Positions 37,660-51,581 of a DNA stretch of 64,000 nucleotides are shown here, in pieces. The position numbers and the translations under genes are program-made. The notes below the pieces were generated by a model, which was not told the origin of the DNA, made no database searches, and worked only from the letters and a program-made list of their open reading frames with translations. Source of the stretch: Lysobacter sp. Root76 (GTDB taxonomy: Bacteria > Pseudomonadota > Gammaproteobacteria > Xanthomonadales > Xanthomonadaceae); the NCBI RefSeq assembly GCF_001428685.1, contig NZ_LMIK01000005.1:329224-393223 (forward strand), read 5' to 3'. The first letter of the stretch is position 1, and every line of letters begins with the position of its first letter.

Positions 37660-38837
37660 GCGCGTGCGAACACCAGCGAGCAGTTGTTGCCGCCGAAGCC
37701 GAAGGAGTTGTTCATGGCGTAGCGGATCTGCGCCTGGGCGTTGCCGAAACGGATCTGCGGCCCGCAGACCGGATCGGGCGTGACGCTGTTGAGGATGCCG
37801 GGCAGCTCGCCGCGCTCCAGCGCGAGCAGCGCGATCGCCGATTCGACGATCCCGGCCGCGCCCAGGGTGTGGCCGGTCCAGCCCTTGGTGGAACTGGCGT
37901 GCAGGCCCTCGGGGAACAGCGCCGCCACCGCGATCGCTTCGGCCTGGTCGTTGGCCGGGGTCGCGGTGCCGTGCAGGTTGAGATAGCCGACCTCGCCCGC
38001 GCCGATGCCGGCGCGCGCGAGCGCGTCGCGCATCGCCAGCTGCGCGCCCAGGCCCTGCGGATGCGGCGCGGACATGTGGTGGGCGTCGCTGGATTCGCCG
38101 TAGCCGCGCAACTGCAGCGCGCCGGCGTCGTCGCCGTCGATGCGTTCGACCAGGGCGTAGCCGCCGGCCTCGCCCAGCGACAGGCCGACGCGCTCGGCGT
38201 CGAACGGGCGGCAGGGTTCGGCGGACACGAGTTGCAGCGAGTTGAAGCCGAACAGCACGCTGCCGCACAGGGTATCGACCCCGCCGACCAGGGCGGCGTC
38301 GGCGTAGCCCGAGGCGATCAGGCGCGCGGCCTGGGCGAACACCTTGGCGCTGGACGAACAGGCGGTGGCGACGGTGACGCAGGGGCCGCGCAGGCCGGTC
38401 GCCTGCTGCAGGAAACCGCCCAGCGAATGCGGCTGGTGGACGTGGGGGCGATCCAGGTCGGCGGGGAAACGGCCGTCGCTCAGGCGCGCATAGGCGTCCT
38501 CGGTGGCGCCGATGCTGGCGGTCGAGGTGCCCAGGACCAGGGCGACGCGCTCGGCGCCGCGGCGTGCGACCAGCGCGGCCAGGGCCTCGCGCAGGCCGTC
38601 CTGGTTCAGCGCCAGCCAGGCCAGGCGGTTGTTGCGGCAGTCCCAGTCGGCGAATTCGGCCGGCAGGGGCGAGTCTTCGAGGCCGTCCACGCGGCCGATC
38701 CAGCAGTCCAGCGGCTCGCCGCCGAAGTCGTTGCGGCGCAGGCCGCCGCGACGCTCGCGCAGGGCTTCGGCCTGGGCCTGGCGACCGCGCCCGAGTGCGG
38801 TGGTCGCGGTGTACGCGCGGATCGCCAGCGCGGGCAT
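37656..38837 (-). CDS. Beta-ketoacyl-ACP synthase (ApeO-like)
   Basis: A 393-residue elongating ketosynthase. The catalytic triad is complete: Cys160 in TACSSSAK, His289 in LHGTATPAND and His323 in GWTGHTLGA. The C-terminal NSFGFGGNN motif is present. It extends the aryl starter with malonyl-ACP in the polyene cycle. The ATG at 38837 begins MPALAIRAYT; the longer frame to 38978 reads Arg/Pro-rich sequence and was rejected. A TATACT -10-like box lies about 45 bp upstream. It is the first gene of the minus-strand arm KS-CLF-GT. Aryl polyene clusters often hold a second KS for initiation; none is visible here. Confidence 0.9.
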   Translation of the reverse strand: MPALAIRAYTATTALGRGRQAQAEALRERRGGLRRNDFGGEPLDCWIGRVDGLEDSPLPAEFADWDCRNNRLAWLALNQDGLREALAALVARRGAERVALVLGTSTASIGATEDAYARLSDGRFPADLDRPHVHQPHSLGGFLQQATGLRGPCVTVATACSSSAKVFAQAARLIASGYADAALVGGVDTLCGSVLFGFNSLQLVSAEPCRPFDAERVGLSLGEAGGYALVERIDGDDAGALQLRGYGESSDAHHMSAPHPQGLGAQLAMRDALARAGIGAGEVGYLNLHGTATPANDQAEAIAVAALFPEGLHASSTKGWTGHTLGAAGIVESAIALLALERGELPGILNSVTPDPVCGPQIRFGNAQAQIRYAMNNSFGFGGNNCSLVFARA

Positions 38838-39064
38838 CGGCGGGGGCGGCAACGGCTCAAACGACACGCAGGACTCCGGGCGGTATGAGGCCGGAGTATA
38901 GCCAGCGCGAGGTTCCACGGCCGGGCCGCGCCGTTCAGCTTGCCGGCGGGCGCGCATGCCGCCGTGCGCAGCTTTCATGCCGGCGGTGCGTCTTCCGGCA
39001 CGCGGCGTGGGAGCGGCGCAGGCGTAGACTGCGCGTCCCGCCGTTCCTTCCCGTCCGCGCCGCC

Positions 39065-39748
39065 ATGTCCAGCCGTACCGCTCACCGCCTGGCCCTGTTC
39101 GGCGACCGCGACGTGCTGCACGCCTGCGCGGTCGCCACGGCGGTGTGCGCGCTCAGCGCGGGGCTGGTCTACGTCGGTTACTTCGTGCACGTGCTGCGGG
39201 TCGCGCGCAACGCGCCCTGCCAGCCCGAGCGCGGCGAATGCGTGCTGCTGTTCGGTAAGCACGCGCCGCGCGGACTCATCGACCGCGATTTCGAAGCGCG
39301 CCTGGACCGCGCCGTGTCGCTGTGGCGCCAGCGCCCGCCGGCGAGCGTGGTGCTGCTGGGCGGCGGCGCCCCGGACGAACCCAGCGAGGCCGAAGTCGCG
39401 CGCGGCGGTCTGTTCGCGCGCGGGCTGTCGCCGGACGCGCCGCTGCGGCTGGAGGCCGAATCGCGCGACACCCTGCAGAACCTGCGTAACGCCCGCCACC
39501 TGCTCGGCGAGGGCATGCGCTCGCGGGTGACCCTGCTCAGCAGCCGCTACCACCTGGCGCGTTGCGCCCTGTTCGCGCGCCAGCTCGGGTTCGACTGGGA
39601 GCTGTGCGCGGCCGAACCGCGCCTGCAACTGGGCCCGCGCATGGTCCTGCGCCTGGCCGGCGAAGCGGCCTATGTGTGCATGAGCGACATCGGCGCGCGC
39701 TGGGCGCGCCTGATCGGGCACCGCCGGATGCTGGCGCGGGTGACTTGA
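39065..39748 (+). CDS. YdcF/SanA-type membrane protein (DUF218)
   Basis: A 227-residue protein with one N-terminal transmembrane helix (about 21-43) and a DUF218 domain (about 55-200). VLLFGKHAPRG, LLGGGAPDEPSEAE and SRDTLQNLRNA are family landmarks, with SSRYHLARC as the last. DUF218 proteins act in the envelope and are linked to vancomycin sensitivity in E. coli; the chemistry is unknown. A TAGACT -10-like box at 39025-39030 gives a 28-nt leader. It is divergent from the ketosynthase gene and probably not part of the pigment cluster. Confidence 0.82.
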   Translation: MSSRTAHRLALFGDRDVLHACAVATAVCALSAGLVYVGYFVHVLRVARNAPCQPERGECVLLFGKHAPRGLIDRDFEARLDRAVSLWRQRPPASVVLLGGGAPDEPSEAEVARGGLFARGLSPDAPLRLEAESRDTLQNLRNARHLLGEGMRSRVTLLSSRYHLARCALFARQLGFDWELCAAEPRLQLGPRMVLRLAGEAAYVCMSDIGARWARLIGHRRMLARVT

Positions 39749-39826
39749 GCGTCTGGGCGCGCCGCATCGGGGCGCGCCGATCGATATCGACTACATCAAT
39801 GAATCGCGGCGCTCGATGCCGCGGAA

Positions 39827-40573
39827 TCAGCCTGCAGCGCGGCGGCGCACCGGGGCCGGCGGGGCGACAGCCCCGGCGCTGCGCCCGGTCGCGAGACCGT
39901 GCAAGTGATCGCCACCGGCGCCGGCGCTGGCGCTGGCGTAGGGCGAATCCGGTTCGGTGCACACCGACAGCACCCGGCAGGGCGCGTCGCCGATCGCGAT
40001 GTAGGCATGGCCCATGTTGCTGTCGAAATAGATCGAGTCGCCGACTTCCAGCCGCGCCGGTGCGTACAGATCGGTATGCAGCTCCAGCGAGCCTTCCAGG
40101 ACCAGCGCGAACTCCTCGCCGGAGTGGCGGACCAGTTCGCCGAATTCCTGCAGCGAACGCGCGCGCACCTCGGCCATGATCGGCGTGAAGCGTTTCTGGC
40201 GCAGTTCCGAGGCCGGGAAGCGCTGGCCGTAGTTCTCGGTCTCGATCGAATAGCCTTCGCCGGCGCGGGTGATGCTGCGGCGGCCGGTCGGCACCTGCTG
40301 CGGCGCCGCCGACTGCGATCCGAACAGGTCGGCGATGTCGACCTCTAGCCCGCGGCTGATCCGGGTCAGCTTGTCGTAGGTCAGCGACATGCGGTTGTTC
40401 TCGACCTTGGACAGGGTCGAGATCGGCAGCCCGGTGCGGTCGCTGAGTTCGGACAGGGTCCAGCCGCGCTGGGTACGCAGCATGCGCAGGGTGTCGCCCG
40501 GCTGGCTCGCAGACTCGGAAGCGCCGCCCCGCGAGCTGGACTTGGGGCGGGCGGTGCGCATTTTTGGTGTCAT
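39827..40573 (-). CDS. XRE-cupin transcriptional regulator
   Basis: A 248-residue cytoplasmic regulator. A helix-turn-helix of the XRE type spans about residues 28-82 (recognition helix in GLPISTLSKVENNRMS) and a cupin domain about 150-220 (HSGEEFALVLEGSLELH, then VGDSIYFDSNMGHAY). Such regulators (PuuR, SutR type) bind a small metabolite in the cupin and repress nearby catabolic genes. Residues 1-25 and 222-248 are low complexity. The divergent serine hydrolase gene, 245 bp away, is the obvious candidate target, but no operator can be pointed out. Confidence 0.85.
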   Translation of the reverse strand: MTPKMRTARPKSSSRGGASESASQPGDTLRMLRTQRGWTLSELSDRTGLPISTLSKVENNRMSLTYDKLTRISRGLEVDIADLFGSQSAAPQQVPTGRRSITRAGEGYSIETENYGQRFPASELRQKRFTPIMAEVRARSLQEFGELVRHSGEEFALVLEGSLELHTDLYAPARLEVGDSIYFDSNMGHAYIAIGDAPCRVLSVCTEPDSPYASASAGAGGDHLHGLATGRSAGAVAPPAPVRRRAAG

Positions 40574-40818
40574 GGCCGAACTTTAGGGCCAAGACGAGAG
40601 CGCTGCAAAGCGACCGGGGCCGTCGTCCGGGACAGAAACGGCCCGGCAGTACGAATGGGCGCGGATCGGGACGGCGCGGTTTTAGACGGCGCCGCCTCTG
40701 GCCGCATGGCTCCGCTCGGCGCCGATCGCATCGCCGCGGACCCGCCCCCGGCCGCCGCCGTTTAGGATGATGCGCGTCGCCGCGCCGTTCGCGCGGCCGC
40801 ACCGGGGAGTCGTTGGCA

Positions 40819-43095
40819 ATGCGCAAGTCGCTGGGTTCGTTCAAGGGCCGGATCGGTCTGGTCCTGATCGTGGTCGCGACCGCGGGATGGCGGCCGCTCG
40901 CCGCCGCGCCGCAGGCCGCCGCGCCCGCAGCGGCCCAGCAGCAGACCGCCGCCGCGCCGCCGGCTGGTGCTGTGCAAGCCAATGCCGATCCGGCGGCGGT
41001 GGTGTTCGAGCAGGAAACCCCGCGCCCGGACGCCGCGCCCAGCCGCACTTCCAGCACCGATGCCGCCGCGACCGGCGAAGCCGTGCCGACGGGCGAGACC
41101 GTGCCGACGGACCAGGCCGTGGTCGAGCCGCTGGCGGTCACCGCGAACGAAGTCGCCGGCCCCGCGCCGACGACGGTGTTGCCGATCCTGGACCCCGCGC
41201 TCGCCACGACGACCGCGCCTCCCGTCGCGATCGCCTTGCAGGCGGACGACGCGCCGCAACTCGACGCCGCCGATGCCCTGGCCTACTTCGACGGCCTGAT
41301 CGGCAACGGCATCGCGCGCAGCGATGTGGCCGGCGTGACCCTGGCCGTGGTCAAGGACGGCCAGCTGCTGCTGAGCAAGGGCTACGGCTACGCCGATGTC
41401 GCCCGCCGCATTCCGGTCGATCCGGCGCGCACGCTGTTCCGCCCCGGCTCGGTGTCCAAGCTGTTCACCTGGACCGCAGTGATGCAGCAAGTCGAACGCG
41501 GCCGGATCGATCTCGACGCCGACATCAACCGCTACCTCGACTTCAAGATCGCGCCCTACCGCGGCCGGCCGGTGACCATGCGCCAGTTGATGACGCACAC
41601 GCCCGGCTTCGAGGAATCGATCGGGCATTTGTTCGCCGACCGTCCGTCGTCGCTGATCGGCAATGGCCGCTATCTCAAGTCGGTGCAGCCCGAGCGCGTG
41701 TTCGCGCCCGGCGAGGTGCCCGCGTATTCGAACTACGGCGCCGCGCTGGCCGGTTACGTGGTCGAACGCGTGACCCGGCAGCGTTACGACGACTACATCG
41801 AAGCCGAAGTGCTGCACCCGCTGGGCATGTACCGCTCCAGCTTCCGCCAGCCGCTGCCCAAGCTCCTGGCCGCGAACATGGCCGGCGCCTACGCCGACGG
41901 CCGCGGCGCGCCGCCGCGCCCGTTCGAACTGGTCAACCCGGCGCCCGCCGGCAGCCTGTCGGCCACGGCCGAGGACATGGCGCGCTTCATGCTCGCCCAG
42001 CTGGGCGATGGCCGCCTGGACCAGGCCCAACTGCTGCAGCCGGCGACCCTGCGGCGCATGCACGCGGCCGCGCAGCGACCGTTCCCAGCCTTGAACGCGA
42101 TGGCGCTGGGCTTCTTCCGCAACGACCGCAACGGCCCGCTCACCATCGGCCACGACGGCGCCACCGAAGCCTTCCAGAGTTCGCTGCTGCTGTTCCCCGA
42201 CGCCCAGGTCGGCCTGTTCGTCTCGGTCGACGGCTCCGGCGACGCGGCGTCCGCGCTGCGGCGGCAGATCGTGCGCGGCTTCCAGCAGCGCTATTTTCCG
42301 CGAGCGCCGGCGCCGGAGCCGACCCTGGCGAGCGCGCGCGAGCACGGCCGCCAGCTGGTCGGCCGCTACGGCAGCAGTCGCGCCTCCTTCAGCAACTTCT
42401 TCGCCATCGCCAACCTGCTGTCGCAGAGCCGGATCGTGTTGAACGACGACGCCACGCTCACGGTGTCGTCGCTGCGCGGTCTGGACGAGCAACCGCGGCG
42501 CTGGCGCGAAGTGCGGCCCTATGTCTGGCGCGAGGTCGGCGGCGACGCGCTGCTGGCGGCGAAGCTCGCCCGCGGCCGCGTGATCGCGGTCGCCAGCGAC
42601 GCGCATCCGCCGGCGATGTGGCTGCAGCCCGTGCCGGCCTGGCGCTCGGCGGGCTGGTCGCTGCCCCTGCTGATCGGCGCGCTGGCGCTGCACGCGGCGG
42701 CCTTGCTGCTGTGGCCGGTCGCGGCGCTGGTACGCCGTCATTACGGCCGCCGGCTGACTCTGACCCAGGCCGCGCAGCGCTGGCGCCTGGCGACCCGGCT
42801 CGGACTGATCTCGAACCTGGCGATGGCCCTGCTGTGGCTGTGGCTGCTGTCGCGCGCCGATGCCCGCATCGCCGATTTCGACGGCGGCCTCGACGGCTGG
42901 ATCCGTTTCGCGCAACTGCTCGCCCTGCTGTCGCTGCCGGTCGCGCTGCTCGCGATCCGCAACGCGATCGAAGCCTGGCGCGCGCCGCGCGATCGCTGGC
43001 GCCGCCTGGGCGCGAGCCTGATCGCGCTGGCCTGCACCGCGCTGGTCTGGTTCGTCCTCAGCCTGCGTTTGCTGAGCCTGGACCTGAACTACTGA
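40819..43095 (+). CDS. Serine hydrolase, class C beta-lactamase family, membrane-anchored
   Basis: A 758-residue envelope protein. A signal segment (about 10-30) is followed by an Ala/Pro/Thr-rich linker of over 100 residues, a beta-lactamase/DD-peptidase-like domain (about 145-490) and four C-terminal helices (about 610-750). The catalytic set is Ser211-Val-Ser-Lys214 (SxxK), Tyr303-Ser-Asn305 (YxN) and His445-Asp-Gly447 (the HxG variant of KTG), as in AmpC-related esterases and peptidases. The substrate (D-peptide, ester or beta-lactam) is unknown. GGGGAG at 40803-40808 is placed correctly for the ATG at 40819; the TTG at 40813 is too close. Confidence 0.85.
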   Translation: MRKSLGSFKGRIGLVLIVVATAGWRPLAAAPQAAAPAAAQQQTAAAPPAGAVQANADPAAVVFEQETPRPDAAPSRTSSTDAAATGEAVPTGETVPTDQAVVEPLAVTANEVAGPAPTTVLPILDPALATTTAPPVAIALQADDAPQLDAADALAYFDGLIGNGIARSDVAGVTLAVVKDGQLLLSKGYGYADVARRIPVDPARTLFRPGSVSKLFTWTAVMQQVERGRIDLDADINRYLDFKIAPYRGRPVTMRQLMTHTPGFEESIGHLFADRPSSLIGNGRYLKSVQPERVFAPGEVPAYSNYGAALAGYVVERVTRQRYDDYIEAEVLHPLGMYRSSFRQPLPKLLAANMAGAYADGRGAPPRPFELVNPAPAGSLSATAEDMARFMLAQLGDGRLDQAQLLQPATLRRMHAAAQRPFPALNAMALGFFRNDRNGPLTIGHDGATEAFQSSLLLFPDAQVGLFVSVDGSGDAASALRRQIVRGFQQRYFPRAPAPEPTLASAREHGRQLVGRYGSSRASFSNFFAIANLLSQSRIVLNDDATLTVSSLRGLDEQPRRWREVRPYVWREVGGDALLAAKLARGRVIAVASDAHPPAMWLQPVPAWRSAGWSLPLLIGALALHAAALLLWPVAALVRRHYGRRLTLTQAAQRWRLATRLGLISNLAMALLWLWLLSRADARIADFDGGLDGWIRFAQLLALLSLPVALLAIRNAIEAWRAPRDRWRRLGASLIALACTALVWFVLSLRLLSLDLNY

Positions 43096-43106
43096 GCCGC
43101 GGCGCC

Positions 43107-43161
43107 AAAAAAACAAAAAACAAAACGCAGGGCCCGGACCGCGTCGCAGTCCGGGCCCTGC
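43107..43161 (-). terminator. Rho-independent terminator after the DUF885 gene
   Basis: Hairpin 43127-43161 has a perfect 13-bp stem, GCAGGGCCCGGAC with complement GTCCGGGCCCTGC, around a 9-nt loop. On the minus strand it is followed by a T-rich tract (43126-43107, TTTTGTTTTTTGTTTTTTT). It lies 16 bp after the DUF885 stop and points only in that direction. Confidence 0.9.
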
Positions 43162-43176
43162 CTGTATCGCGACCGC

Positions 43177-44979
43177 TCAGCGCTTGCGCTGGGCCGGCAC
43201 GAAGTTCTCGCGCACCGCCTTGGCCAACTGATCCGGCGGCAGCAGGCCCTGGTCGAGCAGGAAGTTGTTGAACGCCAGACGGTCGAACTTGTCGCCCAGC
43301 GCAAGCTCGGTCTCCATGCGCAGTTCCAGGATGCGGCTGTAGCCGTAGAAGTAGCTGCCGGCCTGGCCCGGGGCATTGAAGGTGTAGCGGTCCAGTTCCT
43401 GCTTGGTCATCGCCGGCGACAGGCCGACTTCGTCGAGCAGCACCTTGCCGGCGCGTTCGCGGTCGGTCATGCCCAGGTTGAGCATCGGGTCCAGCATCGC
43501 GCGCGCGGCGCGCATCAGTCGGAACTGCAGCGCGATCAACTGACCGTCCAGCGGCTCGTACGGCACCATCTCGGCTTCGGCGTACAGCGCCCAGCCTTCC
43601 GCGTTGACCGAGTTGAAGGCGAACATGGTGCGGGCCAGCGACACGCCGCGCTCGACCATGGCGGTGAACTGCAGCTCGTGGCCCGGGCGGCCTTCGTGCG
43701 CCGACAGGGTCCAGGCGACCGAGTCGAAGTTGAAATCGTCGTACTGCAGCGCGGTGCCGTCGGGGTTGGGCACCGCCACCGGCAGCACGAACTGGCCCTG
43801 CTGGCCGGTATTGCCGACCAGCGGCGCCGGCAGGAAATGCGGCGCCGGCTGCGCCGCCGATTCGGCCTCGCTGCCCAGGCGCATCACCATCGGCCGCTGC
43901 GGCACGTCGACGATCTTCTCCTTGCGGATGATCGGGTCGATCGCGTCGATCACGGTGCGATAGCGCGCTTCGAGCTGGTCGTTGGGAATGCTGTTGCGCT
44001 TGAGCGCGCGGATCACCGCGATGTAGTCGTGGCCATCGACGCCGGTGATGCCCTTGGCCTGCGCGACCAGCGGCGCGAGCTGGCGCATCGCCGCGCGGGT
44101 TTCCATGAACTCGACCTGGGCGCGGCGGATCAGCAGCTGCGGATCGATGTTGATGCCGTATTGCTTGAGCTGGAACGCGTACAGCTCCGGCGGCAGGCGG
44201 TTGTCGCCGCGCGCCTCGGGCAGCACGGTGGAACGCGCCCAGGCCGCATAGTCCTTGAACTGCTGGTCCATCGCCGCCAGCGCGGCGTCGGCGCCGGCGA
44301 TCTTGTACTTCTCGAACAGCTTGCGCACGCCGGCCGCGTAGGTCTCGACATTGCCCAGCGCCTGTTCGACTTCGAGCTTGGTCGGACGCAGCATGGCCTT
44401 GTCGCCGGCGCGCTCCTCGTAGCGCTCGCGCGCGAGCGTGGTGATCGGCTTGCCGTCCGCGCCCAGGCCGACGTAGTTCTTCAGCCGCGCCAGCGCGCGT
44501 GCGCGGCGTTCCGGCGGAGTCTGGTCGGACAGCAGGCCCTGCATGCCCTGGAACACCAACTGCGGCGCGTCGTTCCACGGCAACGCCAGACGTTCGTTGA
44601 GCTCGCTGCCTTCGATGTTCTGATCGGCGGCGGCCATCATGATTTCCAGATCCTGGCGCACGTCGGGATTGCGCTCGGTCTCCAGCTTGGCCTGCAGTTC
44701 CGCCTTGCCCTTGGCCATCGCGGCGCGGAAACGCTTGCCGTTGTCCGGGTTGAGGTCGCTCACGCGCTCGTCGAAGCCGGGCACGCCGAAGAACGACATC
44801 TGTTCGGGCGCGAATTCGCCCTGGGCCTTGAGCAGGATCTGCGCGTAGCCGTTGCTCGTGGTGACCCAGGCCGGCACCGGCTTGGCGGCGGCTGCGGCGG
44901 GTTTCGCGGCGGCCTGCGCGGCGAGCACCGCGGTCGGCGCGAACAGCGCCAGGGAAATCGCTAGAGCGAGGGCTTTCAT
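43177..44979 (-). CDS. DUF885 family exported metallopeptidase-like protein
   Basis: A 600-residue periplasmic or lipid-side protein with a clean signal peptide (1-21, ending LAAQA). The DUF885 zinc motif is HEGRPGHELQ, with His428-Glu429 and His434-Glu435, followed by an NAEGWALYAE stretch about 30 residues later that supplies the third ligand. DUF885 proteins are helical peptidases related to oligopeptidases, with few characterised examples; activity on peptides is inferred. The ATG at 44979 gives the signal peptide at once. A strong terminator closes the transcript. Confidence 0.88.
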   Translation of the reverse strand: MKALALAISLALFAPTAVLAAQAAAKPAAAAAKPVPAWVTTSNGYAQILLKAQGEFAPEQMSFFGVPGFDERVSDLNPDNGKRFRAAMAKGKAELQAKLETERNPDVRQDLEIMMAAADQNIEGSELNERLALPWNDAPQLVFQGMQGLLSDQTPPERRARALARLKNYVGLGADGKPITTLARERYEERAGDKAMLRPTKLEVEQALGNVETYAAGVRKLFEKYKIAGADAALAAMDQQFKDYAAWARSTVLPEARGDNRLPPELYAFQLKQYGINIDPQLLIRRAQVEFMETRAAMRQLAPLVAQAKGITGVDGHDYIAVIRALKRNSIPNDQLEARYRTVIDAIDPIIRKEKIVDVPQRPMVMRLGSEAESAAQPAPHFLPAPLVGNTGQQGQFVLPVAVPNPDGTALQYDDFNFDSVAWTLSAHEGRPGHELQFTAMVERGVSLARTMFAFNSVNAEGWALYAEAEMVPYEPLDGQLIALQFRLMRAARAMLDPMLNLGMTDRERAGKVLLDEVGLSPAMTKQELDRYTFNAPGQAGSYFYGYSRILELRMETELALGDKFDRLAFNNFLLDQGLLPPDQLAKAVRENFVPAQRKR

Positions 44980-45119
44980 GAGATGGCGGTCCTGGTGGCG
45001 GTCCGGAGTGGGTCCGCCGACCTTAGGCCCTGCGCCGGGCGAGGGCATCCGCCGTAGGTCACGTTTCCTTGCGGCGGTTTCGTCGGCTTGCGCGCCGCGC
45101 GGACACGCACCCGGACCGG

Positions 45120-45563
45120 CTAGTCCGCCGGCGCATCCAGCAGATCGATCTTGCGCTGGCTGCTGCCTTCCAGCTGCACGTTCATCTGGGTGTAGGCCCA
45201 GCCTTCGCCCCGGGTCGTGCCGGTCACCCACAGCCGCGCCGCGCCGCGGGGGCCGGACAGCGGCGCGTTGATGGTGACGTCGACCTCCTCGTTGCTCTGA
45301 CGGAAACTGCCCATCACCAGCCAGCCTTCCTCGATCGGCTGGCCCAGCGCGGCGATCACCTCGGGATCGGCGCGCGCGCGTTTCACCCCTTCGATGTAGG
45401 CCGGAGAGGACTTCAGCTGCCCGATCACCAGCGAACCGATGCCGAGCACGAAGCCCAGCAGCAGGCCGACCGAGGCCAGGATCAACAGCGGCAGGAACCA
45501 GTAGCGGTTGCGCTGCGCCCAGTCGCGCTGGGGCAGGGGCGGCGGCAGAGCGGCGGCGGTCAT
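45120..45563 (-). CDS. Coa1-like membrane-anchored protein
   Basis: A 147-residue protein with one transmembrane helix (about 22-47) after a short cytoplasmic Pro/Gln-rich start. The soluble part has SPAYIEGVKRARADPEVIAALG (about 53-74) and a beta-rich domain with GAARLWVTGTTRGEGWAY, the pattern of Coa1/Tim21 (cytochrome c oxidase assembly factor 1) domains. In bacteria such proteins are not proven to serve oxidase assembly. It is monocistronic, between the DUF885 gene and the first of two Cys-motif genes that run the other way. Confidence 0.75.
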   Translation of the reverse strand: MTAAALPPPLPQRDWAQRNRYWFLPLLILASVGLLLGFVLGIGSLVIGQLKSSPAYIEGVKRARADPEVIAALGQPIEEGWLVMGSFRQSNEEVDVTINAPLSGPRGAARLWVTGTTRGEGWAYTQMNVQLEGSSQRKIDLLDAPAD

Positions 45564-45694
45564 GCGGGCGGATTCCGGAGCGGTGTCCGGCAGAGTATCC
45601 GCAGCGGCGACGTGGGCGCCAAGACGCGTCTGCTGCGATGCGCCGGGCCGTGATACAACCCGGGCTACAAGAGAGGAGCATGCAGGAGGGGAGC

Positions 45695-46219
45695 ATGGCC
45701 CAGGTACCGAAGATCGATTCGCCCTGTCCTTTGGGGATAGACGAGCAGTTGCGCCTGGACGGCCATTGCGGCCGCTGCGGCAAGCACGTGCATGCGCTGG
45801 ACGCGATGGACGATGCCGAACGGCGCGCACTGCTGCGCACCGCCGCCGGCCCGATCTGCGTGTCCTACCGGTCGGCGCGGCCGAGCCCGGTGCGTCGCGG
45901 CGCCGGCTTTGGTATCGCGATCGCGGCGACCCTGGTGTCGGGCGGCGCATTCGCGACCGATCCGCCCCCGCTGCTGCCGCCCGTCGCCAGCGAGCAGGCT
46001 CCGCCGGTGACCGCGGCCGCACCGCTGGTCCCGTCCGGGCAGGCCGGCGGCGAGGATGAGGACGAACGCATCGTCTTCGTGGGCGGCGTCAGCGATCCGC
46101 AGGACGCGCAATGGATCGACGACAGCGATCTGCCCGAACTGCCGATGCGCCAAGCCGAGGAGCTGGAGCAGGTCGGGAGCGCGCCCGTCTCGGCCCAGGT
46201 CGTTAACCCCCGTCGTTAA
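45695..46219 (+). CDS. Cys-motif membrane protein, paralogue 1
   Basis: A 174-residue protein of unknown function. The first 60 residues carry a zinc-ribbon-like head: CPLG, HCGRCGKHVHALDAM and ICVSYR (Cys at about 11, 25, 28 and 56). A hydrophobic stretch, GAGFGIAIAATLVSGGAFA (about 70-88), probably spans the membrane. A Pro/Ala-rich linker follows, and then a conserved tail, QDAQWIDDSDLPELPM. The head is the kind often found at the N-terminus of TonB-like and carboxypeptidase-regulatory-like proteins in this family (HC..C..VHDLSAMT..E pattern). The ATG at 45695 has a well-placed AGGAGG. The next gene is a paralogue. Confidence 0.75.
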   Translation: MAQVPKIDSPCPLGIDEQLRLDGHCGRCGKHVHALDAMDDAERRALLRTAAGPICVSYRSARPSPVRRGAGFGIAIAATLVSGGAFATDPPPLLPPVASEQAPPVTAAAPLVPSGQAGGEDEDERIVFVGGVSDPQDAQWIDDSDLPELPMRQAEELEQVGSAPVSAQVVNPRR

Positions 46220-46278
46220 CCCCGTTCCGAGCCGCTAGCCGTTCCGGGATTTACGACCCACCCACACGAGTACGCGCC

Positions 46279-46836
46279 ATGGCCCTGGTTCCCAAGATCG
46301 ATTCGCCTTGCCCGCTCGGCATCGATGAGCTGCGACGCCTGCAAGGCTACTGCGGGCACTGCGGCACGAACGTGCATGCCCTGGACAGCATGGACGAACA
46401 GGAACGCAAGGCCTTGCTGCGGGCGGCGGCTGGGCCGATCTGCGTGTCCTACCGTGTGCCGCGTCCGGCATCCGCCCGTCGTGGCGCCGGTTTCGGTATC
46501 GCGATCGCCGCGACCCTGGTGTCGGGCGGTGCGTTCGCCGGCGGTGCGCCCGCGGCCGATCCTCCGTCGCTGCTCGCGCCCGCCACCACCACCGGGCCGG
46601 TGACGTCTCCGGTCGCCGTGGCTCCGCTGCTGCCGTCGCAAGCGGCGACGGAAGGCGAAAAGTCGGCTGAGCTCGAATTCGTCACGGTGGTCGGCGGCGG
46701 CGTCAGGAATCCGCAGGACGCGCAGTGGATCGACGACAGCGATCTGCCGGAGTTGCCGATGCGCGATGCCGCGAGTCCGGACGCCGCACCGACGCGGGTG
46801 GACGCGGCCGACGGGGTCTCGCGCCCTGCGCACTGA
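46279..46836 (+). CDS. Cys-motif membrane protein, paralogue 2
   Basis: A 185-residue paralogue of the gene just upstream: the Cys head (CPLG, YCGHCGTNVHALDSM, ICVSYR), the transmembrane stretch and the QDAQWIDDSDLPELPM tail are nearly the same, while the linker differs in length and sequence. Function unknown. With 59 bp between them the two genes look like a tandem duplication in one transcript. A convergent transglutaminase gene follows after 9 bp. Confidence 0.75.
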   Translation: MALVPKIDSPCPLGIDELRRLQGYCGHCGTNVHALDSMDEQERKALLRAAAGPICVSYRVPRPASARRGAGFGIAIAATLVSGGAFAGGAPAADPPSLLAPATTTGPVTSPVAVAPLLPSQAATEGEKSAELEFVTVVGGGVRNPQDAQWIDDSDLPELPMRDAASPDAAPTRVDAADGVSRPAH

Positions 46837-46845
46837 GCCTTGCCT

Positions 46846-51489
<4,644 letters not shown>

Positions 51490-51581
51490 GCCAGTAAAGC
51501 CAGCCTTCCGGCGCGCCGCGATCTAGCGCGCGGCGCGGGAAAGACGCAGAGGCGCAGGCCCCTGCGTCCGGCGACGCTCCC

